Origin: Pipra filicauda
Lineage: Eukaryota; Chordata; Aves; Passeriformes; Pipridae
Reading direction: 5' to 3'
DNA: 64,000 nt
Assembly (NCBI RefSeq): GCF_003945595.2
Contig: NW_024104554.1
Location: forward strand, 2,480,001 to 2,544,000
Shown here: piece after piece, positions 51,397 to 62,860 of the stretch
Position numbering within the stretch: position 1 is the stretch's first letter
Layout: the number at the start of each line of letters is the position of its first letter
Made by a program: the position numbers and the translations under genes
The notes under the pieces: generated by a model
The model's input: the letters and a program-made list of their open reading frames with translations, nothing else
Told to the model about the DNA's origin: nothing
Database searches by the model: none

Positions 51397-54300
51397 CTGC
51401 AGCCAGAAAGGGCTGGAAACATCAGAAGGGCTTGAAGTCTCCTCCAGAGGGAAGGTGAAGTTCATGTCATTCTTACGAATGGGAGCCCATCGTCCTCCCA
51501 GCTAGAGGATATTAATAGTTCTTACTGATACACAACATCTTCTTGCTGTGATGGTTTTCACAGCCCAATTAAAAAAAAATTAACATTATTAAGTCTACAT
51601 ATTATTACCTCTACGTTGCATTATCATGAGGAAGCCTGGTTAAAGGTATGAAAAAGAATTCAGACAGACACACTCTTCAAGACACTTGGTTGTGCTTTTT
51701 CATTTCCTTTTCTAGCATCAAAAAAAGGCCCAGATTCTTCTTGTAGCTTCAACTACGCAGGATTTGAAAGGCTGCACTATCAAGGGAAGTAAATCAAAGG
51801 AATAAAAGCAAGCTTTGTCCTCCTTTCTGCTCATCAGGGAAGATAATTGTTATCAAACTCTAAAACTAAAGAATATATTTGTTCATTTAAGTGAAATCTG
51901 CTGTTGCACAGAGGATAAAGGTCGCCTTACACTGATGCTCTTTGGAAAGACTTTCACTCTGCATGAATGAAGCAAAAGTGTTGTCTTTTATCTTACTTGG
52001 ACTCTGTTTAGACAAATTCGATAGGATAAGAGCGTTTATGCTCTGTAGCTTTACATCCCAATGACTCATTAAGTCGTAAATCAATAAGGAAGTGAAGGTG
52101 GAAGATCCTCTGGGTTTTATCCTTATAAGAAATAAAAGGAGTAGTAACTACTTGAGATTCTCTCACTACTGTCTGCCATTCAGGGGGGGGAAAAAAGAGG
52201 TTAAAAAATAACCTCCCACTTGTGGCAATTGAAGCGATTTGTTCAGGTTATTTTTATAGGCTACTTGTGAAACTGGAAGGCAGGTGTGAAAGCTGGGAAG
52301 TTCGTTCTACTCCTCATTGCCAATAAAGCACAGAATAATACAATAGCCTTCTTCTATATTTCTGCAGCTGCACGAGCTCTAAAAATGACACAAAAGAGTG
52401 AAATGGTTTGGACGAAGTTTCCTTTAAGGCTAAGGCTAAGTTGATTATCCGCATCATTAATAATATCTTGTATGTTTTCTATGAAAAGTCACCAGTCTAT
52501 CCAGTTACGAAAGAAGGAGAATTGCTGGAGACTTTGGAGATATCTTATGGTATCTAATTTGCATAACATTATTAAGGTATTTAAAAGTTTCACATTACAA
52601 GTCATACTGTCAAGAAGCAAAGAATCAGAGGAAACTAATGTAGTTGACCTCCAGTGCAGAAAAATAAATTTCATGTAGGAAATCAATGCATTAGAAAAAC
52701 CTGGCATGCTAAGGGAAATTAGATTCTGGACAAGCTTAAACAATTAATTTGCATTCTCCCCACACCTTAGGGATTATTGAAAATACAGTATCCCCTAAAT
52801 TAAAGAAGAAAGATAATAAAAAATATTTTGAATTGTTATTCTCAGTACTGACCTGCTGCCCCTCCAGGGCAATGCAGAGGAGCTGTTCCTTCTGAAAGGC
52901 AGCACTTCAGAGGCTGAACACTGCTTGAGCAGCCTCTCAGCTTCCAAGATGAAATATGTATCAGAAACACCTTAAATGACCACTACACAAGAGTGGTGTT
53001 CAATTTCTCCCTAACTTTGTGTGTCTTAGTTTTACACTTTCCTAACTGCTTTCAACATCATTATTAAGATTTTACATTTCCTAGAATAAACTTTGACTTG
53101 CAAGAACTTTTTGTGTTGAGACTGAGCTCAGGTCAATCTGACAACCCTAAGATGTTCTTCTTTCCTCTGACATAACAAATTCACTTTTTAAAGAGAATAT
53201 TTAAGATGGAAGATGCAAAATTGAGAGTGGTGGAAGGATTTTGAGTGGAGAAGAAGCAGCTATGAAGGACCCAAGACAGGGAGATATAGAAAGCCCTGGT
53301 TTATGCTTTAGCTCTTTCTGCTATTTGTGCATATGTACAGTCTGAATCTCTAAACTACTGATTTCTGTCTTATTGGATTTATGTATGTATTTGGTCATAT
53401 TTTTGACATGTTCCATTACTGTCAGTTTATCTACTTTATCTACACACAGTGGTTGCAGCATCTACTGAAGATAACAGACACTGATTCCCTTTGTGAGATG
53501 AAAGTCTTCATCCGTGGTATACCTCATGTATGTCTGCTAACTGCTGATGTATTTTTACTATCAAAAGTGGAAAGTCTTTTTAGATCATAAGAATACATAC
53601 TTATAGAACCAGAAAAAAATTTAGAGGGCTTAAGGCCAATGCCATATTGGAAGCTATTTGCTGATCATTTTCAAAACTAGCAAGGACAGAGAAATGTGAC
53701 AAATGTGGAATGAAAATGCATGGAAGATAAGTAAATTTTATGCACAAAAGAAGTATTTAAGAAAGTACAGTAAGAAACAGATAAAAGCAAAGTGAGACCA
53801 AATATATATGCATGTGTGGAAACACTGATTGAGAAATCTAACTGCAATCATTTCCATCCTCTCATCATAACTGAGCATGTACTAAATGAATAAACTGCTA
53901 CTTGACATTTCCTAAATAAATATCATGGGAAGAGTAGTTATTTTACTTTAATGAATCATTTTGGCCTCTCCAACAGAAAGTAGATGTGGTGAACTATAAT
54001 CTGTTCCGGGAAATATAATTCTATAATGGAGATATATACGGACTGAAATATGAGAAGTTGTGGTCTCCAACAGGTCTGCTTTAAAACAGATTCTGATTCA
54101 TCCATGCCCACTGCTACTTATATTTGATTATAGCTGTTGACATACTGTATCTGCCATGCAAAGAGCTATTTCTTTACTAGAGGTAAGAAAGCCATATGGT
54201 TCGTGGATGACTATGAATTTTCTCAAGGCAAACTGAACTAATATGTATATAATTTTTTTACTGTAGCTATAAAAACAAAACTACCCATTTAGCAAACAGA

Positions 54301-54946
54301 ACATTTTCAAATCAACAAGATTTTATATGAAGCCCATATAACACATTTCTAAGAACTGAAAGTCTTGATAGACTAACACTAACTTTCTGCATTAGTGGTC
54401 CTCTTGTTCACCATGCATGGTTAGATAAACAAATTCACTGTACTGATTAACTGCAGCAGCAAATAAGACTTGTCTTGTTCATGGATTAGAACCGAAGCAG
54501 CTGTTTTTCTTTGTTGCAGATTCAAAGGGTCCCCAAAGGTATACCTCATAAAAAAACGGGGCGTTATTTTAGGGGTTATGTTCTTTTTACTACTAAAACT
54601 TCTCATAGATTATCATAGATATACAAGAAAATTGCTTTGACTATGTGTAATTACAAATAGGAAAAAAGTTCTTGCCAAAGGTACGTGTAAAATAACATTT
54701 TACCATCTTTGTTAAGGCATACAAAAAGTATTCCAATAATTACTCCATTGTCTGTAATTTAGACAGGCAAAGCTCACAATCAAGCTGAAATTCAGTCATC
54801 CAGACTGCGTCTATGAATATTTCCTATTAGAACATCTGCTATTAGAACCCTTTTGTAACTGTGACATGCTGACTGGACCAGGACACGCAATGTTCAGGAG
54901 AGCTTGCAGGGGGTACTCCCTGGGCAGGACGCTGCCTGGCAGTGAG
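51397..54946. other. Gene-free AT-rich sequence
   Basis: No exon, RNA gene or named repeat is supported. A G8-A6 run lies at 52,183-52,196. Confidence 0.5.
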
Positions 54947-55324
54947 TCACAGTGGAACCTGAATATCCAAGCTTTCCTCAGGATCAGGTATGAATTTTGT
55001 ATTCAGGGATACATTTATCCCATCACATCTACCAATTACTATTGAAGTAACTTGCTTCATATACTGAAATTCATTTAGAATATAATTTCTAGTTTGCCAT
55101 AATAGACCTTGACATTTTTGTCTTGCTTTGGTAATGTTTTGTTTCAACAGCTTGGTCTTGCCAACAGTATCACCATTAATACTGGTGGGACTTTGACCTA
55201 CACAAATGTGAAATCCCGATCCCATTAAGTCATTAGGAACATTACCCTGGATTTGTCTTGGATTTGACTGTGTGGTTTTATGTGGTACATGGACAAAACA
55301 CAGTCTCCTCAACACCTCTGTCAA
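54947..55324 (-). other. Protein-like open frame, origin unknown (possible retroelement or pseudogene relic)
   Basis: The minus strand is open for 125 codons and ends in a TGA. Its composition (Asn, Gln, Lys, Thr, Gly and Pro well mixed) looks more protein-like than neighbouring frames. The translation includes S-I-N-G-D-T-V-G-K-T-K-L-L-K and ends in P-D-P-E-E-S-L-D-I-Q-V-P-L. The first codon is TTG; no ATG starts it. A GC-richer segment (54,868-54,957) lies just past the stop. I recognise no family. A fragment of an old endogenous retrovirus, a processed pseudogene, or chance are all possible. Confidence 0.25.
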
Positions 55325-56690
55325 GAGCAGTCTATGTTTCCTGGTTGTTTAATGCTAGTTTAAAGGACTTATGACTTCACTCTAAGTGTAACTTCAACTT
55401 GCACCAGAAATTTGAATTCATTTCAGAGGGACTAGAAATTCTAAAAAGTTAATAAAGAAGTATGCCCTATACTGTTCTAGTGCAAACTAGATATATGAGT
55501 AACTAAATGCAAATAGCAATTTATAGTACTAAAACAAAAAGCTAAAAATAATCTAAATTAGAATCAATGAATTTATTTGATAATCCTAGTTTTTAGTTCA
55601 TGTGTAACTGAACAAAGGCATAATAAATGCATTCTTTAACTTAGGAATATTATGTCAGATCACAGAGGGTCTGCCTAAAGCACTCAGAATTAAATCTCCA
55701 ATGCATAACACTATAATTCATAAAACTATTAAACATTGTCTGAGTCCATTTTAACCACATACCAGACATTTTGAAAAGCATGCAAAATGATGGGGGAGGG
55801 AACAACCTTTCAAATATAAATTATAAGATCTGGTTGGCACTGTAAAAATAGCTACACACAGTAAAATTAAAACTTGCAGTTTTGAAAGAAGGTGTTTTGT
55901 GCAAACCATCTGGAAATGACTTGAAAGTATTGCTATACTGCTGAAAGCACAGAAATATAAAACTTGCTTCTCTTCCTATTTTACCTGTTTTCCAGATAAA
56001 ACACAAAGATGAAAATGCAACTAGTCACAAACATGAAAGGCTGATGATACCTCAAACACATCTGCATTATAAAATAGTACCATCCCCTGCTCTACCCCAG
56101 AGTGGCTTTTTAAAACGTCCAGTACAACCAGTATACTCCCTTGACACATCCCGGAGTAAAAAGCATTCAGTTACTAAGACCCCACACGACATTTCTCTGT
56201 CGTCTGCACTTGGATCTGCACTCAGTCACATTGAGGTGCCCCTTGCTTGTCACAGGATGCCCACTTCCAGTCATCTACTACTTAATGGTTAGAGGTATCT
56301 AGTGTTGAAAATAGTGCTCCGCTTGTGATGCTACCCTGAAGCAGAGAGAAATAGTCACCAAACACTCCAGCACTGAGAAGGGCACTTGAGTTTCACAGCC
56401 TTGTTCTTGGGCTCACACCACCTAGAGTGACAGGAACACTTGGTCACCTTCTCAGGGCTTTAATTTGGAAGAGATTCAACTATCACCTGCTCCCAAGGCA
56501 CATTAAGCCTGTGTAAGCCTGTGCCGTAAAGAAGCACAGTCGGAAACAAGCAATAGATTGTCACTGCAAATTAGAAACCTTCATAAGTTTGAGGGAAGTT
56601 GAGGCCGAAGCACTTATATACGGATTTATGGCTAAACGCCAAGCTGTACAGCACTGGCACCGCTGGTAGAACTGGGGCACCAGCAGCGGC
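55325..56690. other. Gene-free sequence up to the CpG island
   Basis: AT-rich DNA gives way to GC-rich DNA from about 56,640. No exon is recognised. Confidence 0.5.
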
Positions 56691-57798
56691 AGGAACTAGG
56701 TTACGAAGGCGACAGAAAGCGGGGCCGTAAGAGAAAGCCCCTTTTCTGCACTTCCTGCTGGCCGGAGGGCTCTCCCCGCTCCCCTCCCCAGGACCGACCC
56801 GCACCGGCCCCACCGCATCGCACCGGGCCGGGCCGGCGGGGACCGCCCGCCCGAGGTGGCGGCTTTGCCAGTTCCGCTCCGGGAGGCGAGGCGGGCTGGG
56901 GCTCGCTGCGCTCCCGTATGATGCGGGGTCATCGTTTCATTTCTCCGGCAGACGGTGTTTCAAAGGACCGCGAAGACGCTCAGCCAACCTGCCCGCGAAC
57001 GCCGCCCTCCCCGCGGCGAGAGCCACCGGCGATCGCCCCTGTGACCGAGGGCAGCGCGGCAGATGCGCCCGGCGCCCACCCCTGCGCTCGGGCTGCGCGC
57101 CCGCGGGCTCCTCCAGCCGCGCCGAGCCCCCCGCACCGCGGCGAGGCGGACGTGCGGGGAACGGGCGGGACGCACCTCGGAGGACTGGGACAAACCGGGA
57201 GGAGCAGCGCGGCCCCTCCGACGTACCCGCACCCTCCCCGGCGCGGCGGCCGGGAAAGGACAGGGGGGAGCGGTGCGGGCGGCGGTCCGCCGGCACCCCC
57301 GGCTGCCCGACTCCTCCTCGCGGGGCAGTCCCGAGGATCCTGCGCTGCCAAAATTTAAATCGCCGCCGGTACTGCGGTTCCCCGGGCGGCATCCCCGGTC
57401 CCGCCGCCCCCCTCGCCAGACCGGCTGCACGGAGGGTCCGTACGCCGTCCCTCCCCCGTCCCCCCCGCTCCGACTCCGGGCACCCCGCCGCGCAGCCGTT
57501 CTGCCTGGGCTGTGCCGACGCGAGACCCCCACCCGCCACGGCGACCCCCGCCCGGCCAGCGCGTCGCCGGAAAGCACCGGGGAGGGGGATGACAGCCCCA
57601 CCGACGGCGCGGCCGGCGCGCCCTCGCCCCGCCGCCCGGGCTCCCGTGCCCGACGGTGGCGGTGCCAGCGCGGACCCGCGGCACCCGCACCCCCGGCTCC
57701 CGCCGCTGCCTGGGCGGAGGCGCCCCGCGGGGAGCCCGGCGCGCCCGCCGCCCCGACGGCGGCCCCTTCCCTTCCCGTCCCGTCCCCTCCCTCCCTAC

Positions 57799-57816
57799 CT
57801 TTTTCAGCGCTGACAT
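57799..57816 (-). CDS. Candidate first coding exon of a minus-strand gene (six codons)
   Basis: Read on the minus strand, ATG at 57816-57814 is followed by codons for S-A-L-K-K and then directly by a donor (AAG|GTAGGG). The exon ends in phase 0. Position -3 is A, and an in-frame TAA lies nine bases before the ATG, which argues that translation starts here and not further upstream. The upstream leader extends towards 57,840 and beyond. I cannot name the gene from six residues. If it is real, its intron begins at 57,798 and most or all of the remaining window to the left is intronic. The candidate exon at 51.3 kb is the only possible downstream exon I could see. Confidence 0.5.
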
Positions 57817-58153
57817 TCTAGTGCATTATTAACGCGGCGGGTGCGGGCTGCGGCGGGTCGGGGCTGAGGAGGCGCCGGGAGCGGGAGCCGCGGCGCGCGC
57901 CCAGCGTCCCCCCGGCGCCGCTCACCCGCCGGGGCCGCCGCGCGCCGCCCGCCCGCCCGCCGCGCGCCGCTCCCCGCGCGCCCCCCCAACCCGCGCGCCC
58001 CGCGCGCACCCCCGCCCTCGCTCCCGCGCGCGCGGCAAGGGCGCCCCCGCCGGCTCTGCGCAGCCGCGCGCCCCCTGCCGGAGCCCGCGCGCATTGCGCC
58101 GGGCGAGAGGGGGCGGGGCCACCCGCAGCGCTGGCACGCCCCGACGCAGCCTC

Positions 58154-58164
58154 CGCCAATGGCG
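58154..58164 (+). promoter_or_regulatory. CCAAT box (NF-Y-type) with overlapping ATGGCG
   Basis: CGCCAATGGCG carries a CCAAT core at 58156-58160 about 105 bp before the plus-strand ATG. It overlaps an ATGGCG word of the YY1 type. Spacing suits a proximal promoter element. A match this short is only suggestive. Confidence 0.45.
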
Positions 58165-58228
58165 CCGCGCCGATGCCCTGACGGACAGGCTCGGCAGCCA
58201 ACGGGAAGGAAGGCTGACGGGGGCTGCG

Positions 58229-58243
58229 GGGGGCGGGGCGGGC
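58229..58243 (+). promoter_or_regulatory. GC boxes (Sp1-type)
   Basis: Two overlapping GGGCGG cores lie just upstream of the plus-strand ATG at 58,266, inside the CpG island. They are typical of TATA-less promoters. Confidence 0.45.
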
Positions 58244-58265
58244 GGCTCGGCGGGGCCGCGGGGCC

Positions 58266-58287
58266 ATGGCAGAGAGCAGGAGGGAAG
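58266..58287 (+). CDS. Plus-strand gene, exon 1 candidate (ATG in good context; may be an upstream frame)
   Basis: ATG at 58266 sits in GGGGCCATGGC, with G at -3 and +4, a good context. It reads M-A-E-S-R-R-E and meets a strong donor (GGGAAG|GTGAGG) after 22 bases, leaving phase 1. Joined to exons 2 and 3 this frame continues for only 29 residues and stops at TGA 59116-59118. The long shared frame of exons 2-4 is a different one. So this ATG either begins a short upstream frame in a 5' leader, or is joined to an exon I cannot see. The exon itself, as transcript, is better supported than its coding role. Confidence 0.5.
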
Positions 58288-58817
58288 GTGAGGCCGCGCT
58301 GAGGGGGCGGAGGGGTCGGGGCTGCCGCGCTGCGCCCGGGGCTGGGCACGGAGGGAGCCGGGGGCGGCGGTGGCGGCAGCCCTGGGCGCGGCTGCCCTCG
58401 GCCCGGGCGCGTTCCGGAGCGGGAGCGGGCGGTGGGAAGCCGGGAGAGCCCGGCAGGGGGAAGGCCGGGGCGGTGGGTGCGCGGAGCCTCCGGGGCTGAG
58501 CACTCCCGAGCTCCTGCCCCGCACCCGCCGTGCCACGGAGGGTCCTGCTGCCGCCTGGTCCTGCCTGGGGCGCGGGGGAGAAGTAGCAAATCAAAATTGC
58601 TTTTTAATCACAAAGTATTTTAAGATAATACCTTTTTTCTCAGTATGCACATGCGTGTGTGCTTACTTGCTGTTAGTGACCATTTAACTTGGCTTATTTA
58701 AAGTGAATCAGCTCAGTTCTGAAATAACTATGGTACTGTGCTTGCAAAGAATAAAATAAAAGCCTTCTGCTTATCCAAGCAAAACTTCAGTCCATTCGGT
58801 TTATCTTTATGTTTTAG

Positions 58818-58868
58818 AAGACATGGCTTTGCTCAGGAAGAATGCAATAATAAAAACAGAGATGTTCT
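58818..58868 (+). CDS. Plus-strand gene, exon 2 candidate (51 bp)
   Basis: A pyrimidine-rich acceptor (TTATCTTTATGTTTTAG) ends at 58817, and a near-consensus donor (TTCT|GTAAGTG) follows 58868. Two AGs three bases apart (TAGAAG) allow a NAGNAG choice of 51 or 48 bp. Length is a multiple of three. Of three frames one is closed, one continues exon 1's ATG, and one, entered in phase 2, reads R-H-G-F-A-Q-E-E-C-N-N-K and leaves in phase 2 to match exon 3. It may be 5' leader instead of coding. Product unknown. Confidence 0.5.
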
Positions 58869-59101
58869 GTAAGTGATATTTCTTTCTTGAGGGGGATTGA
58901 GTAGAGCTGGACGCTCATCCTGTGGCTGGCTTTTGCGTTTTCAGACAGTTCCAGCATCCTGAAACTGGAATCCTTCATGAGAGGATAACAACTTGAGACT
59001 GAGACAGATCAGCTAGAGTTAGTGATTGAGCAATTTGCTGACTGTCACTAGTGATATTTTGAAGGAAATATAAATACAAAGTAGTGTTCTCTGTGTTTTA
59101 G

Positions 59102-59209
59102 ATGCAGCTTTCTTGTGATAAATGGAGGAGTAGCTGTTTTGCTTCGAGACTTTGGAGATGTGAATTACAAATTGATGTCTTCTGGAAGAAAGTTAGAGGA
59201 TTGGGAAGA
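59102..59209 (+). CDS. Plus-strand gene, exon 3 candidate (108 bp)
   Basis: Acceptor GTTCTCTGTGTTTTAG ends at 59101 and donor AAGA|GTGAGTT follows 59209; both are strong. Entered in phase 2, the frame reads C-S-F-L-V-I-N-G-G-V-A-V-L-L-R and ends S-G-R-K-L-E-D-W-E, leaving phase 2. A second frame (phase 0) is also open, so openness alone is weak; consistency with exons 2 and 4 is the real support. The first in-frame ATG is at 59175, in a poor context. The exon 1 ATG frame stops here at 59116. No family is recognised. Confidence 0.55.
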
Positions 59210-61254
59210 GTGAGTTCATGCACTTGTAAATGAATGCATGGCTCTAGAGCTGAAAACGAGGGATCCAAATTCTAAAGCACTCAAATTGTGTAAAACCAAA
59301 GGTAAAATAAAGAACCACTTGTTTTGGTAGTGTGGCAGAGAAAGATGAAATGATCATGCTGAGTGACTGTCTTTACTGTGTAAAGTTAGAAATCATGCAT
59401 GTTTTGTTCAGCAACTCTAAGGAGTGATGACTTAAGATTGAGAAGAAAATACAATGAGAAATACAAGGTTACCACATGCTCACCCAGGAGGAAATAACAC
59501 AATTGGGAGAGTTTACAGCATGATCTGATCAGCCTCTGCAGCTGATAGCATATATGAAAACTGAAAGAAGGTTTAGATGCTTCTCTTTAAGGTTGGTTTT
59601 ACTCCTGTCTGTAAAAGTAGGTTGAAGATGCTGAAGACAGACTTCTGTCTGCGTTACAAGTGAACAGTGAAGCTTTTTATTTTGTACTGGACCATAATAC
59701 AGAATAAATGGGATGGTCAGCAGCTTATGGGTGGTGGATCTGATTGTCAGTGAGAAGAAAATAGCAGAAAGCCATAGTGCAGGCACTCCATTCTACCAGA
59801 AAAAGTGGGGCAGGTCTAACTGAGAAAGTGCATTTTTTTGAGTTTTGGGGTGCTTTTTGTTTTTTAGTTATTATGTACCAATAATTCATAACAGGGCTAA
59901 AGGTACAACTGTTATCATAATATGTATTACCAAAAAGATGACTGTTCTGTCCGGAACAGCTGAGTGCATAATTTGTAGCTGTTAAACATCATGAGTTGCA
60001 TCTTTAAAGCAGTAGTCGTGATTCTGGAAAGTTTGTGCCACCCCAAAGAAACACTGTCATGGAGGGTTGTATATAGACTGAAGAGCAGAGTTAAGATATT
60101 GATGTAGGTGAGGTGTACATTGTCGACTATAACTGCAAGTAAGAAGTGATACAAAAGTTAGTGTGATGATCTAGGGGTACTACAGGACACTTCTTATTCT
60201 TCCTATTTGAGAGATTAAACTGGAAAGCAAATCTGGCTGATTAATAGTTGTCAGTAACAAATGGTTTTAAATAGAGTATTGCTTCGAGGACTGCTATTCC
60301 ACCTCTTTCTGATGAATCAGATGGCTTGGGGCAGGATTGTTATGGGGGTTAAAATGAGATTGCAGTTCCTTAGTTTGGGGGGTTTGTTGGCCAAATCAGA
60401 TATTTAACAACTTAATTCTTGCAGAAAAACACAACATTATTTTCATTTTTGTAATTGTTTCAAAGCAACGTATCTCTCAATAGAGATATGGAGGGGTTTG
60501 AAATACTTTTTTATTTTTGTTTTTTAAACTCAACATAATTTTTTAGAAAATAGTTTGAGGTTTTACTGGAAAAAAAGATCAGCACCTTTTTTTTTAAGGT
60601 CAATGTCTTTATTCACATATGCTTATCAGTAAGGGAAATATTAATTAGAAATGGAGTTTAATGGCTGACACTATTTTTTTTCTTCTGGGAGAGCCTGCTC
60701 CCCCTAAACAATTGGGGGTGTTGGTTTCAGTGACCAACGATTTATTACAGTTTACCAAGATATAAATTTTATTTGTATTGTAGTTGAATAAATCACAACT
60801 ATCTGGTTTTTGTGATTAAATGTAGGAGTTGCACTGGAGTAAAAGTACTTGACTGTGCCATTAAAACCTGTTATGGAGGGAGGAAAAGGAAATGTTTAGC
60901 CCTTTTTGTTGCTGACTTCAATGTTGTGCCAGGATGAGAAAGGCCAGCATGATAATGAAAGAAGCAGAGATTATACATCCAATGGCTTTCTGTTTTGAAA
61001 GTCTGTGAGAGGAGCTCATCCTCACAGAGCACATGTGCAGAGCTACACATAATGTGGTCCTGAGGGTTCTGTATTTTGTGTGCATGGTTGCTTGGGTTTT
61101 TTAGGGGATGGAGAGTGTTAGTTTAAGGTCGGTTTCTTTTTAGAAATTTTACTTTGTAACAATTCTTACCTACTTTGCAGTGAGATAGGGTAGTCCACAA
61201 GTGATAGATGGGACTCTGTTTAAACATGCTAGGAGGATATATTTAAGAACAGGT
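59210..61254. other. Intron 3 of the plus-strand gene, first part
   Basis: No exon or recognisable repeat is seen. Sequence is AT-rich with T-rich patches near 60,500-60,600 and 60,670. In the exon model given here this is the left part of a 3.65-kb intron. Confidence 0.5.
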
Positions 61255-61754
61255 GTATGTTGAGTGAGAAAATCCACTTTTATATCACTTGGTTGAGATA
61301 AAGACAGTTTAATAGGTAAAACAAAATCTGCACAAGCAAAGCAGAAGAAGGAAATAATTCACTACTTCCCATGGGCAGGCAGGTGTTCAGTTATCCCCGG
61401 GAAAGCAGGGCTCCATCACATGCAACAATGACTTGGAAAGACAAGCATCATCACACTGAATATCTCCTCCTTCTTCCCCCCAGCTTTATATGCCGAGTAT
61501 GACAACGTATGGTATGGAATATTCCTTTGGTCAGTTGGGGTCGCTGTCCCAGATGTGTCCCCTCCCAATTTCTTGTGCACTCCCAGCCTCCTCTCTGGTG
61601 GGTGGGGTGAGGAGCAGAAAGGGCCTTTGGCACTGCTCAGCGATAATGAAAACATCCCTGTATTATCAACCTTTTTTTCAGCACAAATCCAAAACACAGC
61701 CCCATACCAGCTATTGTGAAGAAAATTAACTCTATCCCAGCCAAAACCGGCACA
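61255..61754 (-). mobile_element. Solo LTR, avian endogenous retrovirus (ERVL-like), minus orientation, 3' truncated
   Basis: The minus strand begins at 61754 with TGTGCCGGTTTTGGCTGGGA, the same start as the LTR at 20.1 kb. Shared landmarks follow: GATAGAGTTAATTTTCTTC, GGAATATTCCATACC near 61,512-61,526 and a TATA-like CATATAAAG near 61,485-61,493. Near the far end TTATCTCAACCAAGTG (about 61,285-61,300) corresponds to the LTR's polyadenylation region. The GC-rich terminal part seen in the other copy is missing. It lies antisense in intron 3 of the plus-strand gene. No internal viral sequence adjoins. Confidence 0.88.
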
Positions 61755-62860
61755 GATTCTTATGGCAATATGTGGTTTCTTATCTTTTCAGTTGTGTTTA
61801 GTTCAAAAGGTTGAAAACTGTTCTCAAGAAGTTTGGATTTCTGTGGGTTGCCTAATGTCTTAAATTAAAACTCCACAGATGAAAGAAAATAAAAATTCAG
61901 TTGCACTGAAACTTCCAGAACTTTGTCTTGATGGAATGTTTGGTATAATACCGATTTCTGTTATATGTATATGTGGGGACACTTGCAGAAGTTGCTGGAT
62001 ATTATGTTGAAATCAAATACTGAAATCACAGCAAACGGTGATATATATTTACTCCTTGAAGAAGGCTAGGTAGAAATTCAGTTGTATTTATATTTTGTAT
62101 AATATAAGCATATGAAGATTCCTTTTAAATAACACTTAATAATGCACAATCTTGTTGGACTTTTGTCTATGCTCAGTGATACAGCACCTGCCAGTTTCAT
62201 GGTTTGTTTTTTTAATCCTGGTATACTGAACTTCATTTTATCTTGCTTCCTCTCCTCATATGAAACTGTCTCTTTAAAATTTGCGGTTTTTTTCTCTTCG
62301 GTAATCTGAACTCTGAATGAGTTGGTTTTTTTGTGTTTGGCCCAGGACATGGTGGGCCCTCCTGGCTGCCAGGGCACACTGCTGACACAGTCTCGTGCAA
62401 CTGTGGTTTACGGATGGCCCAGCTCTGAGTAACCAGAGTTATTACTACTACTAACAATAATAATCACCAAAGTTGAGATTTAGTAAAAGTGTGTGAGATA
62501 TCTTTGGCTCTTTTGAGTGAGGTCTGTTTGATTGTGACAGGTAAAAACAAGATAATGGTGCAGTATGAGAAATATATTTTTAGGTTGTGTGGAAGATGAT
62601 AGGCTCCACAAATTGAAATAACAGTGAAGATGCTCTGTTTTTCCAGGACTCCCGGGACTGCAGTAGCAGTACGCATTTTACACGGTTTCACTACAAGGCA
62701 GATGGGGTTATGAACAGCCAGAACAAAATCCTGATGTTCTCATTGTGCTTATGTAGCTTCTTATCATCTGTGTCATGTCAAGTTTATTAGATGTCTAGAT
62801 TGCTTGTGGCTGCAATTAAGGTGGCCTACTGAGAGATCTCTAAAACCTTTGTTGAGACAG
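61755..62860. other. Intron 3 of the plus-strand gene, last part
   Basis: No exon is recognised. The tract CTAAAACCTTTG (62,840-62,851) could supply a branch point for the acceptor at 62,860. A small ACTACTACTAACAATAATAAT simple patch lies at about 62,444-62,463. Confidence 0.5.

Larger units (their letters stand above)
56690..58590. promoter_or_regulatory. CpG island, divergent (bidirectional) promoter
   Basis: About 1.9 kb is extremely GC- and CpG-rich in an otherwise AT-rich window. Candidate first exons point outward from it: minus at 57,816 and plus at 58,266. Between them lie GC boxes (GGGGGCGGGGCC at about 58,109 and GGGGCGGGGCGGG at about 58,231) and a CCAAT box inside CGCCAATGGCG at 58,154-58,164. 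No TATA box is evident, as expected for CpG-island promoters of widely expressed genes. Many long frames on both strands (up to 261 codons) result from the scarcity of stop codons in such DNA and are not proteins. Confidence 0.85.

Noticed and set aside
57063..58594. Very long overlapping frames on both strands (200-261 codons)
   Set aside because: All lie in the CpG island, overlap each other in several frames, and are rich in Pro, Arg, Ala and Gly, as expected where stop codons are scarce.
61416..61729. Frames of 79-93 codons on both strands
   Set aside because: They fall inside the minus-orientation LTR.
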